NCBI GenBank assembly: GCA_963835735.1
Contig: CAWIGP010000002.1
Coordinates: 806,001-870,000, forward strand
Length of the DNA: 64,000 nt
From: DASQMT01 sp963835735
GTDB taxonomy: Bacteria > Actinomycetota > Thermoleophilia > Solirubrobacterales > Solirubrobacteraceae
Direction: 5' to 3'
In this document: one piece after another, positions 44,875 through 54,217 of the stretch
Position numbering within the stretch: position 1 is the first letter of the stretch
Layout: every line of letters begins with the position of its first letter
Notes under the pieces: model-generated
The model's input: the letters and a program-made list of their open reading frames with translations, nothing else
Told to the model about the DNA's origin: nothing
Database searches by the model: none
Translations under genes and position numbers: made by a program

Positions 44875-45123
44875 TCAGCTCTCGCTTGCGGCCGACTCCA
44901 ACAGGGACGGCGCGAGGATCGAGTGCGCCGAACCCGCGATCCGCAGTCCGACGAGCCGGCCGTAATGATCGAAGTCCAGCACGAGCCGGTCGAGCGCGGG
45001 GATCGCGTCGGCCTCCTCCAGCGCGTCGAGCGCCACCGAGTCGCGCACCTCCGGTGGCGCCCCGACCACCAGCGCCACATAGGCTTCGCCCGAGGGCTCC
45101 AACGTCACCGTGATCTCCGCCAT
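44875..45123 (-). CDS. DUF2283-like small protein
   Basis: 82 residues: a beta-meander opening (AEITVTLEPSGEAYVALV) and a closing DFDHYGRLVGLRI strand, which matches the DUF2283-type pattern of D-x-G-x-hydrophobic-G-I-E/R. The ATG overlaps the last base of the acyl-CoA dehydrogenase stop (TGATG). Last gene of a six-gene operon; an inverted repeat at 44864-44879 (GCTGAT/ATCAGC) across its stop may aid termination. Function unknown. Confidence 0.65.
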   Translation of the reverse strand: MAEITVTLEPSGEAYVALVVGAPPEVRDSVALDALEEADAIPALDRLVLDFDHYGRLVGLRIAGSAHSILAPSLLESAASES

Positions 45124-46316
45124 CACGAGGCCAGCTCGGCGACCGGCGCCTCGAGCCCGAACGCCAGCACGCCGTCGAGCCCGCGCTTGCCGACCTCGTT
45201 GCCGATGATCAGCCGCTGGATCTCCGACGTGCCCTCCCAGATCCGGTCCACGCGGATGTCGCGGTAGAGCCGCTCGCACGGGTTCTCGCGCATGTAGCCG
45301 CGGCCGCCGAGGATCTGGACGGCGCGGTCGATCACACGGCCCGCCGCCTCGGCCGCAGCCAGCTTCACGACCGCCGCCTTGGCGTGCAGCAGCTTGCGCG
45401 GCAGACCGTGGTCGGCCTCCCAGGCCACCTGGTGCACGAGCGCGCGGTTCGTCGCGATGTCGACGACGCTGTCGGCGATCATGCCCTGGATCAGCTGGTG
45501 ACCGACGATCGGGCCTCCGCCCTGCACGCGCTCGCCCGCCCACTCGGTCGCGACCCGCAGCGCGCGCTCGGCCGCGCCGATCGCGCGCGCGCCGATCATC
45601 AGCCGCTCCTCGACGAACCAGTCGCGCGTCAGCTCGTAGCCCTGGCCGATCCCGCCGAGCACGGCGTCCGCGCCCACACGCACGTCGCTGAAGCCGAACT
45701 CGGGGTGCTCGTAGACGAACGTGTGCATGTAGCGCGGCGTGCGCAGCACGGTCACGCCCGGCGTGTCCTTGTCGATCAGGAACATCGTGGGCGCGCGCTC
45801 GGGCAGCACGTTGGCGAGCACGATCAGGTAGTCGGCGACGTCGCCCACCGTCACGAACCACTTCTCGCCGTTGACGACGAAGCCGCCGTCGACGCGCTCG
45901 GCCGTGGTGGCGATCGCGCTCGGGTCCGAGCCCGCGTCGCGCTCGGTCACCGCGACGCAGTCGCGCCGCTCGCCGCGGATGCCGGGCAGCAGGTAGCGCT
46001 CGCGCTGCCCGTCGTCACAGGCGCGCAGCGCGTTCGCCGGGCGCCAGACCATGTCCCACAGCGCGTTGGTGAGCCGGCCGAGCTGCTCCTGCACGATCAC
46101 CTGGTCGAGCACGCCCAGGCCCGCGCCGCCCCACTCGGCGGGCATGTTGATCGCTGCGAGCCCGTGGTGCAGGACGCGCTCGGCGACCTGCGCGTGGACG
46201 TCCGGCGGGAGGCCGCCTCCCTCCTCGCACGCCTCTTCGTGGACCATGATGTCGGCGGCCAGCGCCGCGGCGCGGCTGCGCAGCTCGAGCTGCTCGGTGG
46301 TGTAGGCGAAATCCAT
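45123..46316 (-). CDS. Acyl-CoA dehydrogenase
   Basis: 397 residues with the standard three-domain layout: N-terminal helices, a middle beta domain with AVTERDAGSDPSAI and NGEKWFVTVGDVADY for FAD, and a C-terminal helical domain with ILGGRGYMRENPCERLYRD and IWEGTSEIQR, where the Glu is the usual catalytic base. It oxidises an acyl-CoA at C2-C3 using FAD. It follows the LLM gene by 2 nt in a coupled operon with FAD-linked and Fe-S oxidoreductases, which could take its electrons. Start ATG 46316. Confidence 0.92.
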   Translation of the reverse strand: MDFAYTTEQLELRSRAAALAADIMVHEEACEEGGGLPPDVHAQVAERVLHHGLAAINMPAEWGGAGLGVLDQVIVQEQLGRLTNALWDMVWRPANALRACDDGQRERYLLPGIRGERRDCVAVTERDAGSDPSAIATTAERVDGGFVVNGEKWFVTVGDVADYLIVLANVLPERAPTMFLIDKDTPGVTVLRTPRYMHTFVYEHPEFGFSDVRVGADAVLGGIGQGYELTRDWFVEERLMIGARAIGAAERALRVATEWAGERVQGGGPIVGHQLIQGMIADSVVDIATNRALVHQVAWEADHGLPRKLLHAKAAVVKLAAAEAAGRVIDRAVQILGGRGYMRENPCERLYRDIRVDRIWEGTSEIQRLIIGNEVGKRGLDGVLAFGLEAPVAELAS

Positions 46317-46318
46317 GC

Positions 46319-47389
46319 TCAGCTGAACGCCGGCATCACGCGGTCGGCGACGAGCTTGAGCTGCCCGTTGACGTCGGGCACGTTCTCGACCTTCTCGCCG
46401 GAGAAGAACTCGACCAGGTGCGCGTCGGTCAGCGCCAGGATCATGTGGTTGACGCCGGCCGGCGCGATGTCGGTCTTGATCTTCTCGACGCACTCCTCGG
46501 GCGTGCCGGCGACCGACAGCCGCTCGGCCAGCTCGGGCGTGAACAGCTTGATCGCCCCCGCGACGTCGCCGGCGCCGAGCGCGTCCACCACCGGCTGCAC
46601 CTCGGCGAGCTCGATCCCGTGGCGCGCGAGCTGCTCCTCCGGCATCGAGGAGATGTAGAACGCGACCAGGATGCGCGCGGCGCGCTTCGCGGCGGCAGAA
46701 TCCTCGGCCACGACGGTGACCACCCAGGCGCCGATGTCGAGATCGTCGAAGTTGCGCCCCGCGCGGTCGGCGCCCTTGCGGACGTTCTCCACGACGTAGT
46801 CGTATGCCTCGCGCGAGTAGGACAGCGCGTGGTGCATCCCGTCGGCGATCTCGCCCGCGGTGATGAACGAGCGCGGCCCCTTCATCCCGCCCATCAGCAG
46901 CGGCATCCGCTCCTGCACCGGACGGGCGGCGGTGAACAGGCCGGAGTACTCGAAGAAATCGCCCTTGAAGTCGATCTTGCCGTCGTCGAGGAACGTGCGC
47001 ATCACGAACAGCGCTTCCTTCAGCCGGGAGAGCGGCTTGCGCGCGGCCCAGTCGACGTGGTACTGGTGCATCAGCCCGAAGTTGCCGGTCGAGACGACCG
47101 CCTCGACGCGGCCGTTCGTGAGCTCGTCGAGCGTCGCGAGCTGCTGGACGATCAGCGTCGGCTCGCGCAGGAACACGTGCGTGACGTTCGGGCCGAAGCG
47201 GATGCGCTGCGTCTTGTCCGCCGCGGCGGCGAACAGCACCGCCCAGTCCTTGTGCCAGGTCTCGTCGACCGAGTAGACCGCGTGGAAGCCGAGCTCGTCG
47301 GCGGTCCTGATCATGTCGATCGAGTCCGCGAACGGATAGTCCGGCAGCATGACGTAGCTGAAGCGCATCGCGCCGTTCCCATCAGTCAT
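46319..47389 (-). CDS. LLM-class (F420-dependent type) oxidoreductase
   Basis: 356 residues of the bacterial luciferase-like TIM barrel: RFSYVMLPDYPFADSIDMIR, the segment AVYSVDETWHKDW, RFGPNVTHVFLREP, GRVEAVVSTGNFG and PLLMGGMKGPRS. These match F420-dependent enzymes such as methylene-tetrahydromethanopterin-reductase-like proteins; some LLM proteins use FMN instead. The ATG at 47389 overlaps the preceding small gene by 8 nt. Likely role: hydride transfer to or from the operon's substrate. Substrate unknown. Confidence 0.88.
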   Translation of the reverse strand: MTDGNGAMRFSYVMLPDYPFADSIDMIRTADELGFHAVYSVDETWHKDWAVLFAAAADKTQRIRFGPNVTHVFLREPTLIVQQLATLDELTNGRVEAVVSTGNFGLMHQYHVDWAARKPLSRLKEALFVMRTFLDDGKIDFKGDFFEYSGLFTAARPVQERMPLLMGGMKGPRSFITAGEIADGMHHALSYSREAYDYVVENVRKGADRAGRNFDDLDIGAWVVTVVAEDSAAAKRAARILVAFYISSMPEEQLARHGIELAEVQPVVDALGAGDVAGAIKLFTPELAERLSVAGTPEECVEKIKTDIAPAGVNHMILALTDAHLVEFFSGEKVENVPDVNGQLKLVADRVMPAFS

Positions 47390-47630
47390 CGAGTAGCTCC
47401 TCTCCGGATACGACGGAATCGGCCCAGTGGCGGTGCATCCAGTCCAGGTGGTCGAGCCGGCTCGCCGCGATCCGCTGCGTGTCCCAGTTCGGGAAGTTCT
47501 GCTGGCGGACGTGCTCTTCCATCAGCCGCGGATCGACCTCGAAGATGTGCTCGAAGCGCATGATCGCCACGTCGCTCATGCGCCGAGGCGGCGGCGGGCT
47601 CTGCTGCTCGGCGCGGCGGTACGGCTTCAC
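47382..47630 (-). CDS. 82-residue protein of unknown function
   Basis: A short frame fully enclosed by coupled genes: its GTG overlaps the FAD-linked oxidase stop (GTGA, 47627-47630) and its stop overlaps the LLM start by 8 nt. The protein begins with a Pro-rich basic stretch (QQSPPPPRRMSD) and continues as charged helix-forming sequence (EVDPRLMEEHVRQQNFPNW, LDHLDWMHRHWADS). It contains many His and Trp but no Cys and no signal peptide. I do not recognise the family. Its position suggests an adaptor or stabilising subunit for the oxidoreductases. Confidence 0.6.
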   Translation of the reverse strand: MKPYRRAEQQSPPPPRRMSDVAIMRFEHIFEVDPRLMEEHVRQQNFPNWDTQRIAASRLDHLDWMHRHWADSVVSGEELLDD

Positions 47631-49135
47631 GGGCGGTCCTCCTCGTAAGCGGCGTCGAGCAGGTACTTGCCCGGGTTCATGATGTTGTTCGGGTCGAGCG
47701 TGCGCTTGAGCTGCTTCATGACATCGAAGCCGCCGCCCAGCTCGAGCGGGACGACGTCGGCCTCGCCCTCGCGGCAGGCGCCGTGGCAGGCGCTGATCGA
47801 GCCGCCGTGCTCGACCGCGACGGCGGCGATGTCCTTCTTGGCCTGGACCCACAGCGCCCAGGTCTCGTCGTCGAGCTCCTGCTCCCAGATGCCGACGTCG
47901 ATCTCGGTCAGGTAGTCGACGCCGGTGCGGCCGCTCGTGTAGGCGAACATGCCCCAGTCGTCGAACACGTCGGTGCGCTCGCGCAGGCGGGCGACGATGT
48001 CGTGCCACTTGCGGCTGACGGCCGGCAGCTCGGTCCAGTTGATCGCGGCGTCCTCGCAGTGCCAGCTCATCGGCACGACCTGGCCGGCCTTGGTTCGGCC
48101 GTGCAGCGGCGTCGCATAGCGGTCGTGGCGCGCGGCCCAGTCGCCCTGCGATATCTCGTCGCCGAGGTAGCGCGCGCCGTTCTCGCGCGCGGTCCTCATC
48201 AGCCGCCTGCCGCCCGCGCGCACCTCGTCGTCGTTGCCGTAGAGCACCGCGCAGACGAGCGCCTTCACATTCTCGGGCTGCGGGATGTAGGCCTCGTCGT
48301 CGCGCCGGAGATAGGCGACCTTGAACTCGTCGAACAGCACGGCGCCTGCGAACGTGGCGCAGTCGGTCCGCACGATCTCGCGCAGGGCGCGGTACGCGGT
48401 GTCGTAGTCCTCGAACGCCCAGAACGGCGAGAACTCAGCCTCAGGTTTAGGGTAAAGCTTGAGCGTCGCCTCGGTCGCGACGCCGAGCGTGCCCTGGTGG
48501 CCCATGAACAGCGGCTTGAGCGTGTAGCCCGTCGAGCTCTTGGACACCTTGGCCCCGCCGCCGTCGCCGAAGCGGACGACGTCGCCGGTCGGCAGCACGT
48601 GCACGAAGCTCAATACGAGATCGCGCGTGTGGCCGTAGCGCGAGCCGATCAGCGACCAGCCGCTCGTACCGATCCGGCCGCCAACGAGCGAGCACGGGTA
48701 GGAGGCGGGGTCGTCGGGATAGATCAGGCCATGCCTCGCGAGCTGCTCGTTGAGCTTGAGCATGTTCATGCCGGCGCCGACCGTGCAGGTGCGGTTCTCG
48801 AGGTCGAGCTCGTGGATCTGATCCAGCCGCTTGAGGTCGAGCAGGATGCCGTGGCGCAGCGGGACCGCCCCGTCGGTCAGGCCCGTGCCGCCGGAGCGCG
48901 GGACGACCGGGATCTTGTGACGATTGGCGATCCGGACGATCTCCGCCACCTCCTCGGTGCTGCCCGGGAGCACGACGGCGTCGGGGACGTGCTCGGCCCA
49001 GCGGTGGACGGGGAACGGCGCGGGGACGCGCGCGCGGTGAAAGCGCGCGGGGCGCGCGGTGAGCAGGTGGTCGGGGCCGAGCAGCTGGGCGAGCTCCTCG
49101 AGCGCGCGGTCGTCGATTCCGGCGGCGACGCTCAT
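47627..49135 (-). CDS. FAD-linked oxidase (GlcD/D-lactate dehydrogenase-like)
   Basis: 502 residues. FAD-binding type-4 domain: PDAVVLPGSTEEVAEIVRIA, VVPRSGGTGLTDGAVP, GRIGTSGWSLIGSRYGHTRD and GHQGTLGVATEATLKL. The C-terminal cap ends KQLKRTLDPNNIMNPGKYL, which is the hallmark of glycolate oxidase/D-lactate dehydrogenase proteins. It overlaps the Fe-S protein gene (ATGA, 49132-49135), an arrangement like GlcD/GlcF, where electrons pass from FAD to Fe-S to quinone. The substrate is a 2-hydroxy acid or something similar. Confidence 0.9.
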   Translation of the reverse strand: MSVAAGIDDRALEELAQLLGPDHLLTARPARFHRARVPAPFPVHRWAEHVPDAVVLPGSTEEVAEIVRIANRHKIPVVPRSGGTGLTDGAVPLRHGILLDLKRLDQIHELDLENRTCTVGAGMNMLKLNEQLARHGLIYPDDPASYPCSLVGGRIGTSGWSLIGSRYGHTRDLVLSFVHVLPTGDVVRFGDGGGAKVSKSSTGYTLKPLFMGHQGTLGVATEATLKLYPKPEAEFSPFWAFEDYDTAYRALREIVRTDCATFAGAVLFDEFKVAYLRRDDEAYIPQPENVKALVCAVLYGNDDEVRAGGRRLMRTARENGARYLGDEISQGDWAARHDRYATPLHGRTKAGQVVPMSWHCEDAAINWTELPAVSRKWHDIVARLRERTDVFDDWGMFAYTSGRTGVDYLTEIDVGIWEQELDDETWALWVQAKKDIAAVAVEHGGSISACHGACREGEADVVPLELGGGFDVMKQLKRTLDPNNIMNPGKYLLDAAYEEDRP

Positions 49136-50340
49136 GCGAGCCCCAGCGACTCGGCGAGCAGCTCGTGGATGTCGACCACGCCGATCTGGCGCTGCTCGCC
49201 GGCCTCGGAGAGCGGGCGCTCGGACCACGGGCAGGCGGAGACGAGCGTGTCGACCTCGAGCTCGGCGGCGCGTTCCATCCGCCGCGCGCTGATCTTGGCG
49301 GTCACCTCGGGCTTCTCCACCGACAACCCGGCGCCGGCGCCCGAGCAGTAGGACCACTGGGTGACGCGGTCGACGTCGCGGAAGTCGAGCCCGGGGATCG
49401 CGCGCAGGATCTCGCGCGGCTCCTGCCAGATGCCCTTGCGCTTGTTCAGCCGGCACGGGTCGTGGTAGGTGATCGTGCGCTCGATCGGCTTGCTCGGCGT
49501 GAGCTTGCCGTCGCGGATCAGCTCCGCGAACAGCTCTAGCGCGAGCACGATCTCGACGTCGTCGTACTCCTCGCCGAAGTAGGCCGGGTAGTCCTCGGTG
49601 AACGTGATGTAGTCGTGCGGGTCGAGCACGATCACCCGGCGGACGCCGGACGCGCGCCAGTCGTCCAGGTTGTGGCGCGCGAAGCGCTTGGCCTGCTCGA
49701 CGTAGCCCATCTCCGCGGCCGGGCCGCCGCAGCACCACTGCTCGCGCATGAGGCCGAACTCGATGCCGGCCTGCTTGAGGATCTGCGCGACGGCGCGTGG
49801 GACCGACGTGCGGTAGAACGCCGCTTCGCAGTCGACGAACAGGATCGTCTCGCCGCCGGTCGGGATGTCGAGGCCGGCCGCCCAGTCGGCGACGTGCGCC
49901 TGGTCGACGGGCACGCCGCTGTCCGCCTCGCCGAGCACCGGCTCGTGCCGGCGCTCGTCGGTCAGCAGGTTCCACCGCTGGTAGCCGGGCTGGTGGATGC
50001 CCTGGTCGACGGCCAGCCCGCGGACCGCCTTGACGAGGTCCACGGTGCGCGTGCGGAAGCGGTAGAAGTCGCCCGTGAACAGCGTGTTCGGGCAGCGCAG
50101 CTCGCACGCGCCGCACTGCGTGCAGTTCACGTAGTCGGCGGCGACCTCGGCGAGCTCGAGCTCGCCCTTCTCCATCGCGACGACGTTCGCGTGGAACGCT
50201 GTCGGCGTCCACGATTCGTTGCGCTCGACCTGCATCACCGGGCAGACCTCGCGGCAGAACTTGTGACCGGAGCTGTAGCAGTTGTACGCGGCGTTGCGCC
50301 ACTCCTGCACGAACTCCTCGGTCTGGCTCCGATCGGTCAT
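49132..50340 (-). CDS. Fe-S oxidoreductase with CCG domains (GlcF/HdrD-like)
   Basis: 402 residues. A 4Fe-4S ferredoxin motif near residue 70 (NCTQCGACELRCPN) is intact; an earlier Cys group (YNCYSSGHKFCREVCPV) may hold a second cluster of unusual spacing. Two CCG-type domains follow (QWCCGGPAAEMG, and ITYHDPCRLNK with YCSGAGAG), which bind non-cubane clusters in HdrB and GlcF relatives. It is the first gene of the operon; TAGTTT lies 8 nt before the ATG at 50340. It likely forms the electron-transfer partner of the FAD-linked oxidase. Confidence 0.85.
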   Translation of the reverse strand: MTDRSQTEEFVQEWRNAAYNCYSSGHKFCREVCPVMQVERNESWTPTAFHANVVAMEKGELELAEVAADYVNCTQCGACELRCPNTLFTGDFYRFRTRTVDLVKAVRGLAVDQGIHQPGYQRWNLLTDERRHEPVLGEADSGVPVDQAHVADWAAGLDIPTGGETILFVDCEAAFYRTSVPRAVAQILKQAGIEFGLMREQWCCGGPAAEMGYVEQAKRFARHNLDDWRASGVRRVIVLDPHDYITFTEDYPAYFGEEYDDVEIVLALELFAELIRDGKLTPSKPIERTITYHDPCRLNKRKGIWQEPREILRAIPGLDFRDVDRVTQWSYCSGAGAGLSVEKPEVTAKISARRMERAAELEVDTLVSACPWSERPLSEAGEQRQIGVVDIHELLAESLGLA

Positions 50341-50348
50341 GCGATCGA

Positions 50349-50354
50349 AAACTA
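50349..50354 (-). promoter_or_regulatory. Possible -10 element (TAGTTT) of the Fe-S/FAD operon
   Basis: On the minus strand TAGTTT lies 8 nt before the ATG at 50340, in an otherwise GC-rich 59-bp gap after the Gfo/Idh stop. It would start a nearly leaderless transcript for the six-gene operon. Confidence 0.4.
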
Positions 50355-50399
50355 TCGCTCCGGCCGACCCCGCGCACGAGCGATCGCGGAGCGCCGCGC

Positions 50400-51404
50400 T
50401 CAGCCCTCGAGAATCTCGGCGATCGTGACCCGGCGCCGCTCGTCCGCGCTCCTGATCGCGGCGAAGACCATCGCGAGACTGTTCAAGTTCTCGGCACCGC
50501 TCGTCGGCGCCGGGCGCCCGGCCGCGAGCGAGTCGAGCAGCACGTCGATCGCCGCAGCGTGGCCGGTCCTGTCGCGCGGCGGCTCGGTGGGCCACTCCTC
50601 GCCCGGCCCGGCGGAGATGGCGTAGCGCGGCGTCCCGACGCTGTCCCAGACAGCAGTGCCGCGCGCGCCGACGATCCGCCACGCGGCGTCGTACGACGTC
50701 TCGAAGCCGTGCGCGAGCCAGCTGCCCCGGTAGCTGAACAGGCTCCCGTCGCCGAACTCGAACGTGCACACCGCGACGGCCGCGCCGTCGTAGCGCGAGT
50801 GCGGCGGATCGAGCTCGTGGCAGACCACGGCGACGGGCTCGGCGGCGGCTAGGAAGCGCGCCTGGTCGAACGTGTGGATCCCCACGTCGATCAGCAGCGG
50901 ATGCGGCTCGCCGACGAGGTGCGCGACTTCGCGCGTCGGCGCCATGAACATGTCGGCGCAGAGCTGGACGAGCTCGCCGAGCGCGCCGCCCGCGATCCCC
51001 TCGCGCAGCCGCACGATCGCCGGGTGGTGGCGCCGGTTCTGCATGACCGAGAGCGCGCGGCCGGCGGCGTCGGCCGCGGCGACGATCGCGCGGGCGTCCG
51101 CGACCGTGTCCGCGAGCGGCTTCTCACACAGCACGTCGCAGCCGGCCGCGAGCACACGCTCGATCACCGGGCGGTGCAGTGCCGGCGGGGTCAGCACGAC
51201 CGCGAGGTCGGGGCCGGTGCGGCTGAGCGCCTCGTCGAGCCCGCCGAACACCGGGGCGGTGACGCCGTGCGCGCGCGCGGCCTGCGCGGCGCGCGCCTCG
51301 TCGGGGTCGACGAGCCCGACCAGCTCGACGTCGTCGCGCTCACGCAGCGGGCCGAGCCAGAACTGCGCGACGACGCCGGCGCCGATGACGATCGTGCGGC
51401 GCAC
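50400..51404 (-). CDS. Gfo/Idh/MocA-family oxidoreductase
   Basis: 334 residues. The N-terminal Rossmann domain reads VRRTIVIGAGVVAQFWLGPL and LVGLVDPDEA; the conserved cofactor-Lys motif is CEKPLADTV, followed by the C-terminal sheet domain with DVGIHTFDQARFL. It oxidises or reduces sugar-like or cyclic alcohol substrates with NAD(P). Start GTG 51404, 4 nt from the amino-acid dehydrogenase stop, so it belongs to that operon. Substrate not predictable. Confidence 0.9.
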   Translation of the reverse strand: MRRTIVIGAGVVAQFWLGPLRERDDVELVGLVDPDEARAAQAARAHGVTAPVFGGLDEALSRTGPDLAVVLTPPALHRPVIERVLAAGCDVLCEKPLADTVADARAIVAAADAAGRALSVMQNRRHHPAIVRLREGIAGGALGELVQLCADMFMAPTREVAHLVGEPHPLLIDVGIHTFDQARFLAAAEPVAVVCHELDPPHSRYDGAAVAVCTFEFGDGSLFSYRGSWLAHGFETSYDAAWRIVGARGTAVWDSVGTPRYAISAGPGEEWPTEPPRDRTGHAAAIDVLLDSLAAGRPAPTSGAENLNSLAMVFAAIRSADERRRVTIAEILEG

Positions 51405-51408
51405 GGGA

Positions 51409-52573
51409 CTACTTGGCCCCGAGCCGTGCGAGGTTCTCGCCGGCGATCGCCGTCGCCGCCGTGCGCGGGAGGATCGACTCGGCGGCGGCGCGGTCGAGCA
51501 GCTCGCCGACGAGCCGTCGCATCGTCGCCGCGATCTTCGCGAGCGACGCGTCGCGCTCGGGCTCGACGTCGCCGAACAGCGTCCACCACCACCACGCATT
51601 GGTCGCGAGGTTCGCGACGAAGTCGGGCACTACCACGACGCCGCGCCCGGCCAGTCGCGGCTCGGCCTCCGGCAGCGTCGCGACGTTGGCCGCCTCCACG
51701 ATCACGCGCGCGCGCACGCGCTCGGCCTCGTCCGGCCCGATCACGTAGGACATCGCGGCGGGGACGAGCAGCTCGGCGTCGAGCGCGACCCAGTCCGCGC
51801 CGGGGCGCTGGTCATCGCCGGGGCGCAGCGCGGCGCGATCGATCGCGCCGTGGGCGTCGCGCGCGCTCAGCAGCCGCTCGACGTCGAGGCCGTCGGGGTT
51901 GGCGATCAGGCCCTCGCGGTCGGCGATCCCGACCACGCGCACGCCGGCGACGGGCGAGATAGCGTGCGGTCGCGCCGCCCATCGAGCCGAAGCCCTGGAT
52001 GACGGCGCGCGTCGCGTCCGGCGCGAGGCCGAGACGCTCGAGCGCCGCCAGCGCCGCCTCGGCGACGCCGTAGCCGCCGACCACCTCCGCCAGCCCGATC
52101 CCGTCGTCGTCGACCGCGAACCCGGCTCGGAGCCGCGCCAGACCTGCTTCGGGATCGTCGAGCCGCAGCAGCGCGGCCTCGATCGATGAGCGCAGCCCCA
52201 CTTCCGCGAAGACCCGGTCGAGCGTGTCCTGGCGCACACCGAAGTCCTCTCCGGTCGCCCAGTGGCGCTCGAGGTACGGGCGCATCGCCTCGACGTAGCG
52301 GCGCAGCACGCCCGTCGCATCGGGGTCGTACGGGTCGCAGTCGACGCCGCCCTTCGCCCCGCCGAACGGCGTGTAGCGGTCGCCCGGGTCATACGAAACC
52401 GCCTCCTTCAGGCTCATCGCGCGCGCGAGGTCGACGACCTCCTCCAGCGTGCAGCCGTCGCGCATCCGCAGGCCGCCGCCCGCCGCGCCGTCGATCAGGC
52501 GGTCGATCACGAGATAGCCGGCGCGGCCGGTCACGGGGTCGTGCCAGGTGACGCTCAGGTACGGCGGCTTCAT
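51409..52573 (-). pseudogene. Glu/Leu/Phe/Val dehydrogenase family protein, frameshifted
   Basis: About 387 residues when joined. The N-terminal catalytic half has GGGLRMRDG, PFGGAKGGVDCDPYD (with the catalytic-region Lys) and RHWATGEDFGV; the NAD domain begins VIQGFGSMGGATARYLA. The frame then breaks near 51945-51960 (coding length 1165 is not a multiple of three), and the second frame carries GVRVVGIADREGLIANPDG and VVVPDFVANLATNAWWW to the stop. It would deaminate an L-amino acid to its 2-oxo acid. Its ATG overlaps the stop of the TPP decarboxylase (ATGA). A read error is plausible because the rest is well conserved. Confidence 0.8.
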
Positions 52574-54210
52574 CGGGGCGCCTCGGGGACGGTGATCAGC
52601 GTGGGCGTCGCGCGCCCGAACGCGGCGGCGACCGCGGCGCCGAGCTCGTCCGGCTGCGCGACGGCCTCGCCCTCGCAGCCGAGCGCGCGTGCGAGCCCGG
52701 ACAGGTCGGGCGGCGGGATGTCGACGCCGACCGGCGCGAAGGCCGCATCGTGCATCTCGTTGCGGATCTCCCCGTAGCCCTCGTTGACGAACACGACCAC
52801 CGGCAGCGGTCGTCGCAGCGCCGCCGCCGAGGCGAGCTCGGCGACCGTGAACATCAGCCCGCCGTCGCCTGACAGCGCGAGCACCGGCCGGTCGGGCGCG
52901 CCGATGCTCGCGCCGAGCGCCGCCGGAACGGCGTAGCCCAGCGTGCCGAACCCGGCCGGGTAGAGGAACGAGCGCGGCCGCTGGACAGGCAGGCCGCCGA
53001 GCGCGCCGTAGTAGCAGCACATCGCGCTGTCGCCGACGACGATCGCGTCGTCGGGCAGCACGCGGTCGAGCGCGGCGAGCCAGTCGAGCCATCGGGCGGC
53101 CTGCGCGCGGTACTCGGCTTCGAGCCGCGCGCGAATCTCGGCCGCGGTCCCAGCGCCGGCGGCGCCCGCCGGCGAACCGGCGGCCGACGAGGACCCGCCG
53201 GCGGCGCCCTGCCGCGAGGCAGCGGCGCCGTCGAGCGCTTCGACCATCCCCTCCAGCGCGGGGCGCGCGTCGCCGATCACCGCGACCGCCGCCACGTGGT
53301 TCGCGTGTGCCTGGAGCGGATCGAGGTCGACGCGCACGAGCGCGGCGAGCCGCGGGGGCGGCCCCCACAGGTCGGACTCGCCGAGCTCGGTCCCGACCGC
53401 CAGCACCACGTCGCAGCCCTCCAGCCACGCTCGTGCCGCCGGGAGGTTGAGCCGCGCTCCGAGCGACAGCGGGTGGTCCTCGGGCAGCGCGCCCTTGCCG
53501 TTCGCCGTGGTGATCACCGGCGCCCCGAGCCGCTCGGCCAGCGCGCGCAGCGCGTCCGCCGCGCCGGCGGCGCCGCCGCCGGCCACGATGCCCGGCCGCG
53601 CGGCGCCGCGCAGCAGCTCGACCGCCGCCACGACAGCAGCGCTCGGCGGTGCCGGCGGGCCGGAGTGCTGCGGCGCCGGCACCACCGCCTCGGCCTCCTC
53701 CGCGAGCAGGTCGAGCGGTATCTCGATGTAGCGCGCGCGCGGTCGGTCGACCCTGAACGCGGTGAACGCCGCCGCCAGCTCGCTCGCCAGCTCGGCGTGG
53801 CTCATCACCCGGACGCTGCGCTCGACCACGCCGCTCATCGCCCGCTGCTGGCTCGGCATCTCGTGCAGGTAGCCGCTCGAGGCGCTCGGATGCGCGCGCG
53901 GCATCCCCGGCGCGAGCACGAGCAGCGGAACCGAGTCCGACTGCGCCTGTCCCGCCGCGGCCGCCACGTTCAGCAGCGCCGGCCCGGCGGTCGTGATCGC
54001 CACGCCCGGCCGGCCCGACGCGCGCGCGTAGCCGCCGGCGGCGTAGCCGGCGCCCTGCTCGTGGCGCGGCAGCACGTGGCGCAGGCCGTGCCGCTCGAGC
54101 TGGGCGTAGAGCGGCAGGTTGTGCGTGCCGGGGATGCCGAACACGACCTCGACGCCGTGCACGGCCAGGCTGCGCACGACCAGCTCGCCACCGCTCAGCG
54201 CCTCGGACAT
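52570..54210 (-). CDS. TPP-dependent 2-oxo acid decarboxylase (AruI-like / acetolactate synthase superfamily)
   Basis: 546 residues with the three-domain TPP layout. The N-terminal PYR domain has FGIPGTHNLPLY and the activating Glu in PRHEQGAGYAAGGYARASG. The central domain follows, and the C-terminal PP domain has GDGGLMFT and, about 27 residues later, VNEGYGEIR (GDG-N motif). The GYLHEMPSQQ segment and overall pattern resemble 5-guanidino-2-oxopentanoate decarboxylase (AruI) more than acetolactate synthase. Coupled to an amino-acid dehydrogenase, it could decarboxylate the resulting 2-oxo acid. Start ATG 54210. Confidence 0.85.
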   Translation of the reverse strand: MSEALSGGELVVRSLAVHGVEVVFGIPGTHNLPLYAQLERHGLRHVLPRHEQGAGYAAGGYARASGRPGVAITTAGPALLNVAAAAGQAQSDSVPLLVLAPGMPRAHPSASSGYLHEMPSQQRAMSGVVERSVRVMSHAELASELAAAFTAFRVDRPRARYIEIPLDLLAEEAEAVVPAPQHSGPPAPPSAAVVAAVELLRGAARPGIVAGGGAAGAADALRALAERLGAPVITTANGKGALPEDHPLSLGARLNLPAARAWLEGCDVVLAVGTELGESDLWGPPPRLAALVRVDLDPLQAHANHVAAVAVIGDARPALEGMVEALDGAAASRQGAAGGSSSAAGSPAGAAGAGTAAEIRARLEAEYRAQAARWLDWLAALDRVLPDDAIVVGDSAMCCYYGALGGLPVQRPRSFLYPAGFGTLGYAVPAALGASIGAPDRPVLALSGDGGLMFTVAELASAAALRRPLPVVVFVNEGYGEIRNEMHDAAFAPVGVDIPPPDLSGLARALGCEGEAVAQPDELGAAVAAAFGRATPTLITVPEAPR

Positions 54211-54217
54211 GCGGCGC

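Noticed and set aside
44864..44879. 6-bp inverted repeat at the DUF2283-like stop as a terminator
   Set aside because: Stem too short and no T-run; mentioned only as a possibility in the gene entry.
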